From the NCBI GenBank assembly GCA_009741485.1, contig CM019215.1:83829536-83893535 (forward strand): a stretch of DNA of 64,000 bases, in the 5' to 3' direction. Each line of letters begins with the position of its first letter. Positions within the stretch are counted from its first letter, which is position 1. This document shows, piece by piece, positions 39,801 through 47,092 of the stretch. Both the position numbers and the translations under genes were made by a program. The DNA comes from Malurus cyaneus samueli (Eukaryota; Chordata; Aves; Passeriformes; Maluridae). The notes beneath the pieces are model-generated. The model did no database searches. It was not told where the DNA came from and saw only the letters and a list, made by a program, of their open reading frames with translations.

Positions 39801-42800
39801 AGACATTTTGTCTTCTCTTTCTTGAATGAGAACAGAGAAAGTGATTGATCAGAGTAAGACTGGTCACTGTATTTTTTAAATTCTCATTTTTCGAATAGTT
39901 TGCTTACTGACTGATTATAACCTAAAGTAGAAGGCAACTGCACGTCTCAGTCCTAGTCATCGTGTTACTGAAATACAAAACCGTCAGGAGTGCTGGGTCT
40001 GAAAACCAATACCATTTTTAATCAGATCAGTGCTGTTATGGTGACTTCATTGTCAAATAATTTTGTTTCAAAAATATTTTCTAGGTTGATTTTTAGCTTA
40101 CATCTGAGGTGGAAAAATAGTTTGCAACTGAAAAAAGGAAAGGGAAAGAGGGAAGACCCAATCTATTTCAACAGTAGTTCTGTGTCATTTGTTTCTAGGT
40201 TTGGAAATGATACCTTGTTATATCAAGATCAGAGAAAGGCAATCGTGGTATCTTCACTCCAGATTGTATTTAACTCCCTTGTAGTTAAAAAAAAATCATT
40301 GAAAAACAGACATAAGTTATAATAACCTAGAATTTCTTCAACCTGATGAAATTATATAATGTAGTTCAGAACCTGCTAGTATTTTCGAGTCAGTGAGTGC
40401 ATTTGTTCAGTACCTACTTGCCTTGCTTAAGCCGGCTTTATGTGAAAGTGAAGATGATCTTCAGTTGATTTTATGATGGTCATAATTCTTAGTACATTTC
40501 TTGAAACAAAGTAAAATCCAGAAAAAACTTCCTGGAAAGCTATCCAAACCTCATTTTTGTAAAGAAGTCTTAACCACAGTTCTGTATTAGTCACAACTAT
40601 TCCAATGAATGCTTCGGATCGTATAAGAAAAAGCATGTTCACTCATCATACCAGATATTCATTCAGGTCTCAGTGGTTTATTGACAAAAGTATTTTTGAA
40701 CTCCATTTTATTTATGAGCATGTTTATTATGCACAGAGAATCAGTAGAATACTCTATATACATTTACAGTGTAGGTTATGCTGATATTTCTTTTTATAAC
40801 TGTTATACTCTTTCTTCTCTTACATTTTTAGGAACAGAGACTTTTAATTGCTCTCAGTAACTGCCGTTACCTGGAACGTCATACCTTCCTAAATATAGCT
40901 GAACATTTTGAGAAACATGGCTTTCAAGGTGTTGATAAAATAACTCAAGTAAGTGAGAGCACTGGAATGAAGTATCATTGCTTGAGGGAAACAGATTTTT
41001 ATTTGGTTTACTTGGAAAGTAGGTGCAAGTCCAAACAGCCAAAACGATCCTTGAGTGAGTTTTCCAGAAATGAGTGGGACTGCAAGAATCAGTTGGACAC
41101 AACAACAACAACAACAACAACAAGGATATGGTTCTGTGTATTCACACAGGGCTTAAGTAACTGGTATAGAAAATGTGACCTCTTGTTCACGACTTGTGTG
41201 TTCAATGGCAGAGCTTATCTGATTTCTTAGTAAAGCTGTTTAATGTCACTGTGTTCTCTCAATGCAGAGAGTAAAAGATTGTTATCTCAGGAATATACTT
41301 GATAAATTATTTCATTGGCAATCTGCATTACTGATAGCTCTTGTTCATAAACTAGTTCACGATTTTTTTTGTTGTGCTTTGGGGGTTTTTTTGTTGTTTT
41401 TTCTTTTTCAGAGAACGAAAATGTCAAAGTGGGTGGCAGTAGCTGTCTCATTTTCCTGCCTTTTTCTAAAGATTAATCACTTCTTATGAGAAATGTTGTG
41501 ACTTAATCCTTAGGACCACAAAGCTAGTTTATTTACAGAAATATTTGTTGGTTGGAAGTAAAAATGTTATCTTTTCCAGTACAGAGTACAGTATTTCACT
41601 CAAAGTGGTTGTTCTACCATCTAGTACATCCTTAGTCCCATTATGCATGAATGTTGCTTGAATTTCTACGGCTGAAGCAATTTTGAATAGCATTTGAAGG
41701 GGGTTGCTATGATTTGTATGGTTAGCACAATATAGAAAATTACTCTGAATATTGCCATTTTTTGCTACTGAGAGTTGATCTCGGTACAGTTAGTGGTGTG
41801 TATGTAAGCAGCCAAGACATCTGTTATGTGTGTATTCAACACCTTGCCTTGCACAGCCACATCAAAAAGCATTGCCACTAAGCGTTTGGTACCTTTATAA
41901 ATGACCAAATTCAGATGTTGAAGTGGCAGATTAATTTCCAGTCTGCATTAACCCTTTGAAAGCTCTGACTGGTGCCGTACTGGAGGTACAGAACACATCA
42001 ATTGTTACTGCTAGTTGGGAGAATTTGGGTAATTACGTAGTCATCATAAGTGGACAACTTTTGAGCCCTTTATTAGTTTTAAATGAGGATGGAAGCTCAC
42101 AGATGTTTAGAGGAGTGGGTTGATTGTTTCAGTTTTTTGTCCTATCACGTAGACTTCTAAAAGCTTTTAATTTATTTAACTATTACATTAAAACATTTTA
42201 ATAAATAATTAGCAAACTTTTTAAAATATGAAGTTTTTATCTGAGAAGACAGAAACTAAATTATACTTTTAAATTCCGTCAGCTTTATAAATTCAATTTT
42301 AAATTGAATTTTCTAGTGTGTTTTAGTAAAAAACTATCTGTTCTTATATTGCGTTGACTTTTTTAAAGGTGCCTTTGTTAGTAGGAAAATCATTATTATC
42401 TAATACCCTGAAGTACAAAAATTATAAAATGGTAGCGAAGAACATTTCCTTGCATTCTATACAGTTTTTTCTTTTTTTCTTTTTCTTAGTGTGCCAAATA
42501 CAAAATTGCACAAAGCAGCCAAACTTACACTGTGCTTTTAGCACATCCCACCTTGGCACATACTCATAACTCTTGTACTTTCCTGTAAAGATTCTTTAAT
42601 TCAACTTTTTGTCATCAGTTTAGTTAATTAGGAAATTGAATAAATGATTTGTCCTGTAAAATTAATCCAAGCTTATTGATTAAGCTTCCGAATAAAGTTG
42701 TTTCTGCACTTCTGATAATTAGATAAGGTAGAGGGATAGAGGCTCAAAATGTCTTTAATGCAAGAATTGGAAACTGTGTTTACAAGTATGTTCATAGCAG

Positions 42801-44987
42801 AAAGTCAGCAATGGGAAAATTGTATCTTTGGATGAGCATTTATCCCACTTGAGGCTCTGGGAAATGGGTATGCACAGTTAAGGACTTCTACTCTGATTCC
42901 TTCCCCTAATCCTGGGCTCAAAATTACTTTCAGAGAAATTATTCATTCTTCTTTCTTGCAATCTTTCCACCAGATGAAAAACAGGTTACCCACCACTATT
43001 TTAATTGTGCATTGAACTTGGAATAGGTTGAAGAGGACTTCTATCAAACAAAAAATCCTGTAATTAATGTGCAGATGATCTTTTGAACTGAATGACTGCA
43101 GAAGTAGAAGGTGGAATTATTTAATTCTAAAACCCTCTGCTAAGAAATAGTGAAGCAGTTGTTTCAAAGCAGATTCTTTGAATGGGTGTGTATTTGCAAG
43201 GAGTTCCCACTCAAACTTACTTTTCCCACCAGTTAAAGCCTAAATAGGAATGGTCTAAGGGTTGTTATTCTCCATAATCATAAGAAATTGAAGTGAAAAA
43301 TGCGTTGAAACCTGTGCAAGAGGAAAAAAGACTAAGATTTCTGTACCTTTTTAAGTGTGTTCTTCTTTTTGAAAATAGGCAGTCAGGTAGAATGAAAAGA
43401 GGAAGGAAATAGCCTTGATCTTGTCATGCCTTATAAAAATCTTGCCTTTGAGATAGAGGTCATCTTGTGACAAATTACAGAAGGTTCATCACATAGAAAA
43501 GCAGGAAATTCTTGGCGTGTCTTGTTTCTGAGCACCAACTTCCACCATCCCAACTTTTCTGACAGCAACTGTGACCTCAGTAACAACTGTTTTCTCATTC
43601 CTGAAGGCTTCTCTGACTCTCTCCCTGACTCAAATATTGCAGTTCCTTTTTCTCTTCATTTAACGGTGTAGGCATGCCAGAATAGAGCACAACTTAGAGA
43701 CATCCGTGTAGTGAATAAGCTTCAATCCTTATTCTGCAGTTTGCAGTATTAAATCCTTAGAAAGGAGTGATGAGGAGTCTTTTCTTTCTTCTTCTGAATT
43801 CCCAGTCTGATCTAGAGACCTGCTTTTAAAGCAGACCTTACTTTTAAACCCCTTTACTTCTGGAAGTTATTCATATTTATATGTGTGTGTGTGTGTGTGT
43901 GCACCTTTTACCCTAATTGTTGAGGAAAATGAACACTAGTTTAAAAGCTTTACTTTTGTATTGCTTAAGCTCATCTTTATAAAGGCAAGTGCATTTCAGT
44001 AGAAGTCACACGATATTCTCATCTTAATTTTCATTTAATTTTATTTCCATTTAGCTTCCATTACCATCTTTAGATACTGGTGTTCTACTTCAACATTTTG
44101 TGATATGCATTGTGTTATAGAATTGTTGCAGAAGCTATAATTACAGAGGACACCTATGTTTGATAAAAAGCCTTGTATAAAATTTAAAGTTGTTCAGATA
44201 AAATAAGCAAGCAGTCCTTATCTGCCTTAGCTTGCAGTGTGACTAATTTGTGTGAATTACAAGAAAATGCATGGAGAACTGTTAAAGAGAAGAATTCTGC
44301 TGATGTTAATGAGCTGCAGTTCTGCTTTTGTTCAGAAATTCCTTAAAGTAGAGAGGGGAAGTTCATATGTTCAGTTCCAGAAGACAGAGACTACTGTGAA
44401 ATTAAAATTTATTGATCTAAAGTATTATACAAAAATATTCATGTGTAAGGATGGAAATTTTGAGGGACATTTTTTAAAGCACTGACAAAATTCAGCTGTT
44501 TACTTTGCAAGATAAAGACCTCCTGACATGCAGGAAAAAAAAAATAATGCCAGTAGGTATTTACTGAATGAACTGCCTGCTTTGGCATTCCTTGTACTTT
44601 TCACAAAAATGTCTATTGCTGAATACAACCAGGAAAAGAAATTATACTGGGTAGAATGGACAAATAATATGGAAGTTCTTAAGTTTTTATATATGTAATT
44701 ATGAATTGAAATGTGTCAGTAATTGCTACTTCTTGCTGAAATTAAAGAAGACATGAGGAAATTTTTTGGATATGTGATTAAATTCTTTTAGTTAATGACT
44801 ATTTACTATGTTCCTTCTCTTTCTTTTTTTTGTTTAATTTTTTAGGTTAGTATGGAATCCTTGAAAGAGCTGGATCAAAGACTGTTTGAAATGTACATTG
44901 AATTCAAGGCAGATCCAATAGTTGGGTCATTAGAACCTGGCATTTATGCAGGATATTTTGATTGGAAAGATTGTCTTGTTCCAACAG
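3731..44987 (+). CDS. EXOC2: EXOC2 (Sec5), partial gene, 16 internal exons
   Basis: Exocyst complex component 2 is a subunit of the octameric exocyst, which tethers secretory vesicles to the plasma membrane before SNARE fusion. In mammals its N-terminal IPT/TIG domain binds GTP-loaded RalA/RalB, and Sec5 also links RalB to TBK1 signalling. The 16 exons total 1641 nt (546 whole codons plus split codons at both ends) and match human residues 248-794. The exons are 3731-3876, 3974-4055, 4586-4688, 7690-7808, 19328-19453, 22513-22637, 25962-26030, 26292-26449, 29488-29609, 33169-33230, 35895-35975, 36918-36977, 37820-37881, 38783-38849, 40832-40948 and 44846-44987. All junctions keep frame. The encoded part covers the end of the Sec5 family domain and most of the helical rod; the Ral-binding domain and the C-terminal ~130 residues are outside. 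No stop or frameshift was seen, so the gene looks intact. Confidence 0.97.
3877..3973 (+). other. EXOC2: EXOC2 intron, 97 nt
   Basis: This very short phase-0 intron begins gtataa and ends in a T-rich stretch plus aag. It holds nothing else. Confidence 0.93.
3974..4055 (+). CDS. EXOC2: EXOC2 exon 2 of window (human 297-324)
   Basis: The acceptor is ttgtttttaag and the donor is aaaaat|gtaaga. It encodes [20 protein letters not shown] followed by EVQVFKK, identical to remembered human. The last base, t, is the first base of a Tyr codon completed in the next exon (phase 1). The translated motif [11 protein letters not shown] is highly characteristic of Sec5 and was one of the anchors for the gene call. 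Confidence 0.97.
4056..4585 (+). other. EXOC2: EXOC2 intron, 530 nt
   Basis: The intron contains an almost exact 22-bp tandem duplication at about 4391-4434 (unit ttttttaaaactgtcatgta plus two bases). Nothing else was seen. The acceptor is tattcgtag. Confidence 0.93.
4391..4434. repeat. 22-bp tandem duplication
   Basis: Two adjacent copies of a unit reading T6, AAAA, CTGTCATGTATA lie inside an EXOC2 intron. It is a simple local duplication with no evident function. Confidence 0.85.
4586..4688 (+). CDS. EXOC2: EXOC2 exon 3 of window (human 324-358)
   Basis: The acceptor is ctattcgtag and the donor is tataag|gtattc. The first two bases, at, complete Tyr 324; the exon ends with ag, two bases of Arg 358 (phase 2). 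It encodes [20 protein letters not shown] then [13 protein letters not shown]. One change from remembered human is seen (A334S). The segment is an amphipathic helix followed by the Sec5 motif [18 protein letters not shown]. Confidence 0.97.
4689..7689 (+). other. EXOC2: EXOC2 intron, 3.0 kb
   Basis: No exon or recognisable transposon was seen. The stretch around 5860-5985 is T-rich with many G runs (low complexity). Open frames at 5074-5286, 5462-5662, 7004-7264 and 7323-7547 resemble nothing known and are taken as chance. Confidence 0.85.
7690..7808 (+). CDS. EXOC2: EXOC2 exon 4 of window (human 358-398)
   Basis: The acceptor is ggattttacag. The first base, a, completes Arg 358; the exon encodes [20 protein letters not shown] then [19 protein letters not shown] and ends with g, the first base of Gly 398. 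The sequence after the exon is gcaagg, so the intron donor is GC rather than GT; no GT donor near it keeps the frame. Six substitutions from remembered human are seen (S366P, K379Q, S387N, G391S, D395E, L396Q). Confidence 0.95.
13387..13456. repeat. (GTTTT)n and T/G-rich low complexity
   Basis: Several consecutive GTTTT units are followed by T runs broken by G. It is simple sequence inside an intron. Confidence 0.85.
13885..13901. repeat. Poly-A run, 17 A
   Basis: This is an uninterrupted A homopolymer. It could be the tail of an old retroposed sequence, but I recognise no element just upstream of it. Confidence 0.85.
15102..15160. other. Imperfect hairpin, microRNA-precursor sized
   Basis: Read on the + strand, cttgctcatata (15102-15113) pairs perfectly with tatatgagcaag (15149-15160). 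After a 3-nt bulge the stem continues with catg/catg, and after a 1-nt bulge with six more pairs (two are G-U). This gives about 22 pairs around an 11-nt loop. The pairing is seen directly; any RNA function is inference. Confidence 0.6.
15350..15440 (-). mobile_element. Probable CR1 retroposon fragment
   Basis: The stretch agaattgcagagtggctgag, then gctgga, then gagaaacctctccctgcc and cagagcaggg, resembles the reverse complement of the 3' end of avian CR1. In CR1, 'agaatcacagaatggctgag' is followed by a 'gaccucu...ccctgctcagagcaggg' pattern. It is old and diverged, and its edges are approximate. The match is judged from memory. Confidence 0.5.
18290..18480 (+). mobile_element. CR1 retroposon 3' fragment
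   Basis: The order of blocks is that of the CR1 3' end: cccatcactggaggttttca, then ctggacctgatggttttctg, then gaccttttccagcctgggct, then gttctataattctgtgaatt. The last block is a degraded form of the short ATTCTRTG-like repeats that end CR1 copies. There is no coding capacity. CR1 is the dominant LINE of birds, so this supports the avian call. The 5' edge is approximate. Confidence 0.8.
19328..19453 (+). CDS. EXOC2: EXOC2 exon 5 of window (human 398-440)
   Basis: The acceptor is cctctcttcag and the donor is gatgatg|gtaaga. It encodes [20 protein letters not shown] then [21 protein letters not shown]; phase is 1 at both ends. The start shares the Gly 398 codon with exon 4 across the GC-AG intron. 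This is a Ser/Pro-rich, probably disordered linker with a basic-Ser cluster ([10 protein letters not shown]) that looks like a substrate for basophilic kinases. Differences from remembered human fall mainly in its first half (NPG to NAL, NDT to SDV, VL to PI). Confidence 0.95.
19454..22512 (+). other. EXOC2: EXOC2 intron, 3.1 kb
   Basis: No element or extra exon was recognised. There is a T run followed by a G run near 21830-21851. Open frames on both strands are short and not protein-like. Confidence 0.87.
22513..22637 (+). CDS. EXOC2: EXOC2 exon 6 of window (human 440-481)
   Basis: The acceptor is tctcttttag and the donor is ttcagtgag|gtatgg. The first two bases complete an Ala codon (Thr 440 in human); the exon ends in phase 0. 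It encodes [20 protein letters not shown] then [21 protein letters not shown]. The aromatic motif LPNFWKLW is conserved, while the residues around APQQVV differ from human TPHRVA. Confidence 0.96.
22638..25961 (+). other. EXOC2: EXOC2 intron, 3.3 kb
   Basis: The intron holds an A-rich run at about 24756-24783 and an exact 20-bp palindrome at 25266-25285. I saw no transposon or exon. Confidence 0.87.
25266..25285. repeat. Perfect 20-bp palindrome
   Basis: actactgagatctcagtagt equals its own reverse complement. It has no spacer, so it would not form a usual RNA hairpin. Confidence 0.9.
25962..26030 (+). CDS. EXOC2: EXOC2 exon 7 of window (human 482-503)
   Basis: The acceptor is cattttcacaag and the donor is ttcaag|gtaagt; phase is 0 at both ends. 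It encodes [20 protein letters not shown] then DFK, 23 residues. Human, as remembered, has 22 (RSKNVRQRQ), so one Lys codon appears to be gained at an AAGAAAAA run. The exon is strongly basic and likely a surface-exposed linker or helix start. Confidence 0.94.
26031..26291 (+). other. EXOC2: EXOC2 intron, 261 nt
   Basis: Short phase-0 intron, gtaagt to gatacag. Nothing else is seen in it. Confidence 0.93.
26292..26449 (+). CDS. EXOC2: EXOC2 exon 8 of window (human 504-556)
   Basis: The acceptor is cttctgatacag and the donor is actgtaag|gtaaat. It encodes [20 protein letters not shown] then [17 protein letters not shown] and [15 protein letters not shown], ending with ag of Arg 556 (phase 2). 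This is helical-rod sequence; [10 protein letters not shown] and QYGGWE are clear Sec5 motifs. About ten mostly conservative changes from remembered human are seen. Confidence 0.96.
26450..29487 (+). other. EXOC2: EXOC2 intron, 3.0 kb
   Basis: No transposon was recognised. A 21-bp imperfect tandem repeat (ctgtaaccatttagaaa twice) lies near 27243-27284. A candidate unannotated exon lies at 29021-29081 and is listed separately. Confidence 0.85.
29021..29081 (+). other. Candidate cryptic or poison exon in EXOC2 intron
   Basis: The 61-nt segment is flanked by an acceptor-like ctgttatttgcag and a donor-like catgcag|gtaaaa. Read in the EXOC2 frame (after the ag of exon 8) it is open for its whole length, but its length is not a multiple of three. 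Exon 9 would then be read as gct tag, an immediate stop. If it is ever spliced in, it would lower EXOC2 output by nonsense-mediated decay. No expression evidence is available. Confidence 0.25.
29488..29609 (+). CDS. EXOC2: EXOC2 exon 9 of window (human 556-597)
   Basis: The acceptor is ttgttttccag and the donor is gctgaag|gtaata. The first g completes Arg 556; the exon then encodes [40 protein letters not shown] and the first base of the next codon (phase 1). The EIPND and [10 protein letters not shown] motifs are diagnostic. Seven differences from remembered human are all conservative or at the exon start. Confidence 0.96.
29610..33168 (+). other. EXOC2: EXOC2 intron, 3.6 kb
   Basis: The intron holds an A16 run (29985-30000) and the perfect 28-bp hairpin (30310-30371). 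No transposon family was recognised. The acceptor is strongly pyrimidine-rich (33121-33168). Confidence 0.87.
30310..30371. repeat. Perfect inverted repeat, 28-bp arms, 6-nt loop
   Basis: The left arm 30310-30337 (T10 then AACATTGAAAGTAAGCAG) is exactly the reverse complement of the right arm 30344-30371 (CTGCTTACTTTCAATGTT then A10). The spacer is aaaaga. It could be a foldback formed by template switching during replication, a remnant of a small element, or an assembly or cloning artefact. The symmetry is seen directly; its origin is unknown. Confidence 0.9.
33169..33230 (+). CDS. EXOC2: EXOC2 exon 10 of window (human 597-617)
   Basis: The acceptor is ttctttcttatag and the donor is tcattg|gtgggt. 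at completes the split codon as Asp (Glu 597 in human). It then encodes [20 protein letters not shown] and ends in phase 0. The [14 protein letters not shown] motif is a near-exact match to human (only I608V). Confidence 0.95.
33231..35894 (+). other. EXOC2: EXOC2 intron, 2.7 kb
   Basis: The intron contains a local tandem duplication at 35187-35280. An open frame at 35356-35604 is preceded by an acceptor-like sequence, but it contains a stop in the EXOC2 frame and is not taken as an exon. Confidence 0.87.
35187..35280. repeat. Tandem duplication, about 47-bp unit
   Basis: Copy 1 (35187-35232) and copy 2 (35233-35280) both read ccaccagagagatgcatt, an A run, caaatt, then gacttatcaggaa. They differ only in the A run and two inserted bases, so the duplication is recent. 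Confidence 0.9.
35895..35975 (+). CDS. EXOC2: EXOC2 exon 11 of window (human 618-644)
   Basis: The acceptor is tttgactttcag and the donor is gccagt|gtaagt; phase is 0 at both ends. It encodes [20 protein letters not shown] then CKPGEAS. Five differences from remembered human (C619S, V626I, C627H, G634T, E637D) leave QFEQCI, SLQSLK and CKPGEAS intact. Confidence 0.95.
35976..36917 (+). other. EXOC2: EXOC2 intron, 942 nt
   Basis: AT-rich, with no recognised element. A 64-codon open frame at 36252-36446 has no resemblance to a known protein. Confidence 0.9.
36918..36977 (+). CDS. EXOC2: EXOC2 exon 12 of window (human 645-664)
   Basis: A 60-nt exon with phase 0 at both ends. The acceptor is gcattctcag and the donor is atgcag|gtaact. 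It encodes [20 protein letters not shown]. Three differences from remembered human are seen (P649Q, E654D, N661G). Because it is frame-neutral, it could be skipped without shifting the frame, though nothing here shows that it is. Confidence 0.94.
36978..37819 (+). other. EXOC2: EXOC2 intron, 842 nt
   Basis: AT-rich intron with an A run near 37706. Nothing recognised. The acceptor is ttgcttcctag. Confidence 0.9.
37820..37881 (+). CDS. EXOC2: EXOC2 exon 13 of window (human 665-685)
   Basis: The acceptor is gcttcctag and the donor is acatcaca|gtaagt. It encodes [20 protein letters not shown] and ends with ca of His 685 (phase 2). The [14 protein letters not shown] motif identifies it. Confidence 0.94.
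37882..38782 (+). other. EXOC2: EXOC2 intron, 901 nt
   Basis: AT-rich, no recognisable element. The acceptor is tgctgttcctag. Confidence 0.9.
38783..38849 (+). CDS. EXOC2: EXOC2 exon 14 of window (human 685-707)
   Basis: The acceptor is gctgttcctag and the donor is tcttca|gtaagt. t completes His 685; it then encodes [20 protein letters not shown] then SS, ending in phase 0. It is a Ser-rich acidic linker. [14 protein letters not shown] matches human, and the end is changed (EDFSLTS to EESSLSS). Confidence 0.95.
38850..40831 (+). other. EXOC2: EXOC2 intron, 2.0 kb
   Basis: No transposon was recognised. A 110-codon open frame at 39990-40322 is Lys/Ser/Phe-rich and resembles no known protein, so it is probably chance. 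Confidence 0.88.
40832..40948 (+). CDS. EXOC2: EXOC2 exon 15 of window (human 708-746)
   Basis: The acceptor is cttacatttttag and the donor is actcaa|gtaagt; phase is 0 at both ends. It encodes [20 protein letters not shown] then [19 protein letters not shown]. Five differences from remembered human are seen (V714A, C719R, N737G, I741V, E742D). The [14 protein letters not shown] motif is exact. Confidence 0.96.
41098..41123. repeat. (ACA)n microsatellite
   Basis: About eight consecutive ACA units in an intron. Confidence 0.95.
42289..42311. repeat. Inverted repeat, 11-bp arms
   Basis: aaattcaattt and aaattgaattt are exact reverse complements separated by one t. AT-rich, probably incidental. 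Confidence 0.85.
43882..43901. repeat. (TG)10 microsatellite
   Basis: Ten uninterrupted TG units in an intron, likely polymorphic in length. Confidence 0.95.
44846..44987 (+). CDS. EXOC2: EXOC2 exon 16 of window (human 747-794)
   Basis: The acceptor is ttaattttttag and the donor is ccaacag|gtaaat. It encodes [40 protein letters not shown] and KDCLVPT, plus g of Gly 794 (phase 1). The [19 protein letters not shown] motif is the strongest single Sec5 signature in the window. This is the last EXOC2 exon I can identify; human coding after residue 794 was not found downstream. Confidence 0.97.
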
Positions 44988-46515
44988 GTAAATATCTGCT
45001 TATTAAACTCAAATTATTTTAACAGTGATTGATAGGAGCTAAAATATACTGTGCAATTAAAAACTTTTTTCTAGTGTGTGTTTTTAACTTTTGACAAGTT
45101 CTCATTATGAGTTCTTTCTCACAGACTTTACCTAATTCCTAAATCATTTTTCAAACACCCCCAAATGATTAAAGCTGCTTTCATTATTGATAATCTCTTT
45201 AATACTTGTTTTTTGTGATTATTTTGCTTCATTGCTCATATATAATAGAAAGAATTATAAAAGCCATCTTTACTGTTTTCTTATGAAATTCATTGAGGTA
45301 GTTTGGGATATTTTCGAAGGGAATCTGGCTACTTTGATAATAGATGTAATTACAGTTCTGGACAGGTAAAATTATGAGAAAATGCATATTATAACAGTAG
45401 TTCAGCACATAATGTTAAACCATTGAAGGGCAGGTATAAGGCATTTAAAATGACTGAGATGTTAGTCATTATTTATGTGCTTTAAGATCTTCCATTTTGA
45501 GGAAGCATAATATAAATGAGTCTGTCTTTTTTTCACAGTAGTGAATACTGTGCACACTTGGGTCCTTTGAATATGTAATTTTTCCTGTCTAAAACTGGTG
45601 CATCTAAGTCCCTTGCCACATGAATGCCTGGTTAATACCAAGAAGAAGTTAGTTGCAGTGACATAGTAGATGGCATTTTGAAGGGGATCTTGTCTTGAAC
45701 AATTTGTGCATTCTTGTTTTGATTTTTTCATAGAGTTGTTTATGGCAGACTGTAAATTCTGTGGTACTTAAAAATTGGATATGGAGGTAATTACAAGAAG
45801 CATGCTGGTAATGTGTGAAGCAAGAGCTGCAGGTGCTTGTTTGCTTAAAAGCACAAGGATCTTAGAGTTTATTAGTTTAGTGAAAAGGGCTTCTTCCATC
45901 TTTTGATCCTATTTTTGTTCTCAGAATGTATGCTGCAATACAACGTACTGCAGAAGTAATTTAGATATTCATCTTGTACATTCAAATATGTGTCTGAATA
46001 ATGCATAACTTATCATATCTGAAGTATGTTTTCAACTGGCACATTTGTGTTCCCACCAGCTAACCAAGACAAAGAAGTTTCAACTTTTTATATCATTTTA
46101 TATCATTTCTTGATCTACTGCATTGGCATCTACTCACTTGGCTCACGTTGCCTTTAGGATTATTCTGTAGTCTATATTTTTTTTGTTTAAAGGGAATATT
46201 GAATTTCTAATATCGAGATAAGCCTTAGCCTTCTTTGTGTCCACTTTATTGTTAGTTTTGCACATTCTCTGCAACTTTTTGGCAAAATTAAAATGAAGAC
46301 AGTGAATATAAGCAGCACCTCTTCAGGATTACATATCTAGTGTTGACCAATTCGAAATAGTAGAAAAGTTGTTTGGGGTTTTTTTGCTAATCCCCAAGCT
46401 AAGATGTTAAAAAGGAACATACAGACACTTCGTCTGTGCTTCTTCACTTTGATGAACCATCTTTCTGATTAATTAACTTCTGTCAAATGTACTCTGCTGA
46501 CTATTGTTTTTAAAG

Positions 46516-47092
46516 TATCATTATTTAACGCCAACCAGCAGCTAGGCACCACACAGCAGCTCTCTCACTCTTCCCCTGACCTGGTGGAATGAGGGAGAAA
46601 ATCAGAAGGGTGAAAGTAAAAAACACATGTTGAGATAAGGACCCTTTAATAATTGAAATAGTAATGATAATTTTTAATGAAAAGGAAAACAAAAAAGATA
46701 AATAAACCACAAGGAAGAAGAAAAAAAGCAAGTGGTGCAAATGCAAAACAATCCCTCTGACACCAACTGTCCAGTGCCCAGCCTGCCCCCAGCCAGCTTT
46801 CCCCCTTTGTTTATATACTGAGCATAGCAACATATGGTGTGGAATATCCTTTGGCAAGTCTGGAAAAGCTGCCCAGCAGTGTCCCTTCCCAGATTTTTGT
46901 GGACCCCCCACTCTCTTGTTGGCAAAGATTGTCTTGTTCCTGTAAAAAAAACTGAAGAAACTGATAAGTCCTTGAATTAGTGTAAGCATTGCCTGAATCA
47001 TGGGTGTGCTACCAGCATTATTCTCATCCTAAATACAGTAGTATACAAGCTACTGAGAAGAAAATTGACTCCTTCCCAGCCAATAGAGTAGC
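46516..47092 (-). mobile_element. Solo LTR of an avian endogenous retrovirus
   Basis: The sequence aligns, in my memory, along its full length with an LTR family abundant in neoavian birds. On the minus strand it runs from a degraded cccagcc-type start through a TATA box (TATATAAA, complement of 46810-46817), a polyadenylation-type ATTAAA (complement of 46645-46650) and a U5 rich in AT. It ends in a GGTTTAA-like terminus near 46516. No gag, pol or env lies next to it, so it is a recombined solo LTR. Many substitutions and no clear target-site duplication indicate an old insertion. A 158-codon minus frame (46525-47001) inside it is a by-product, not a gene. Confidence 0.85.
46810..46817 (-). 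promoter_or_regulatory. TATA box of the solo LTR
   Basis: TATATAAA on the minus strand within cagtatataaacaaaggggg, at the expected place between U3 and R of the LTR. The LTR is antisense to EXOC2, so any residual activity would produce antisense transcripts in the intron. Activity is unproven. Confidence 0.55.

Larger units (their letters stand above)
40949..44845 (+). other. EXOC2: EXOC2 intron, 3.9 kb
   Basis: The intron holds an ACA trinucleotide microsatellite (41098-41123), an 11-bp-arm inverted repeat (42289-42311) and a TG microsatellite (43882-43901). No transposon or extra exon was recognised. Confidence 0.88.

Noticed and set aside
39990..40322. 110-codon open frame on the plus strand in the intron before exon 15
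   Set aside because: Low-complexity Lys/Ser/Phe composition and no similarity to any protein I know.
46525..47001. 158-codon open frame on the minus strand, the longest in the window
   Set aside because: It lies wholly inside the solo LTR, which is non-coding; the translation is hydrophobic low-complexity sequence with no retroviral protein motif.
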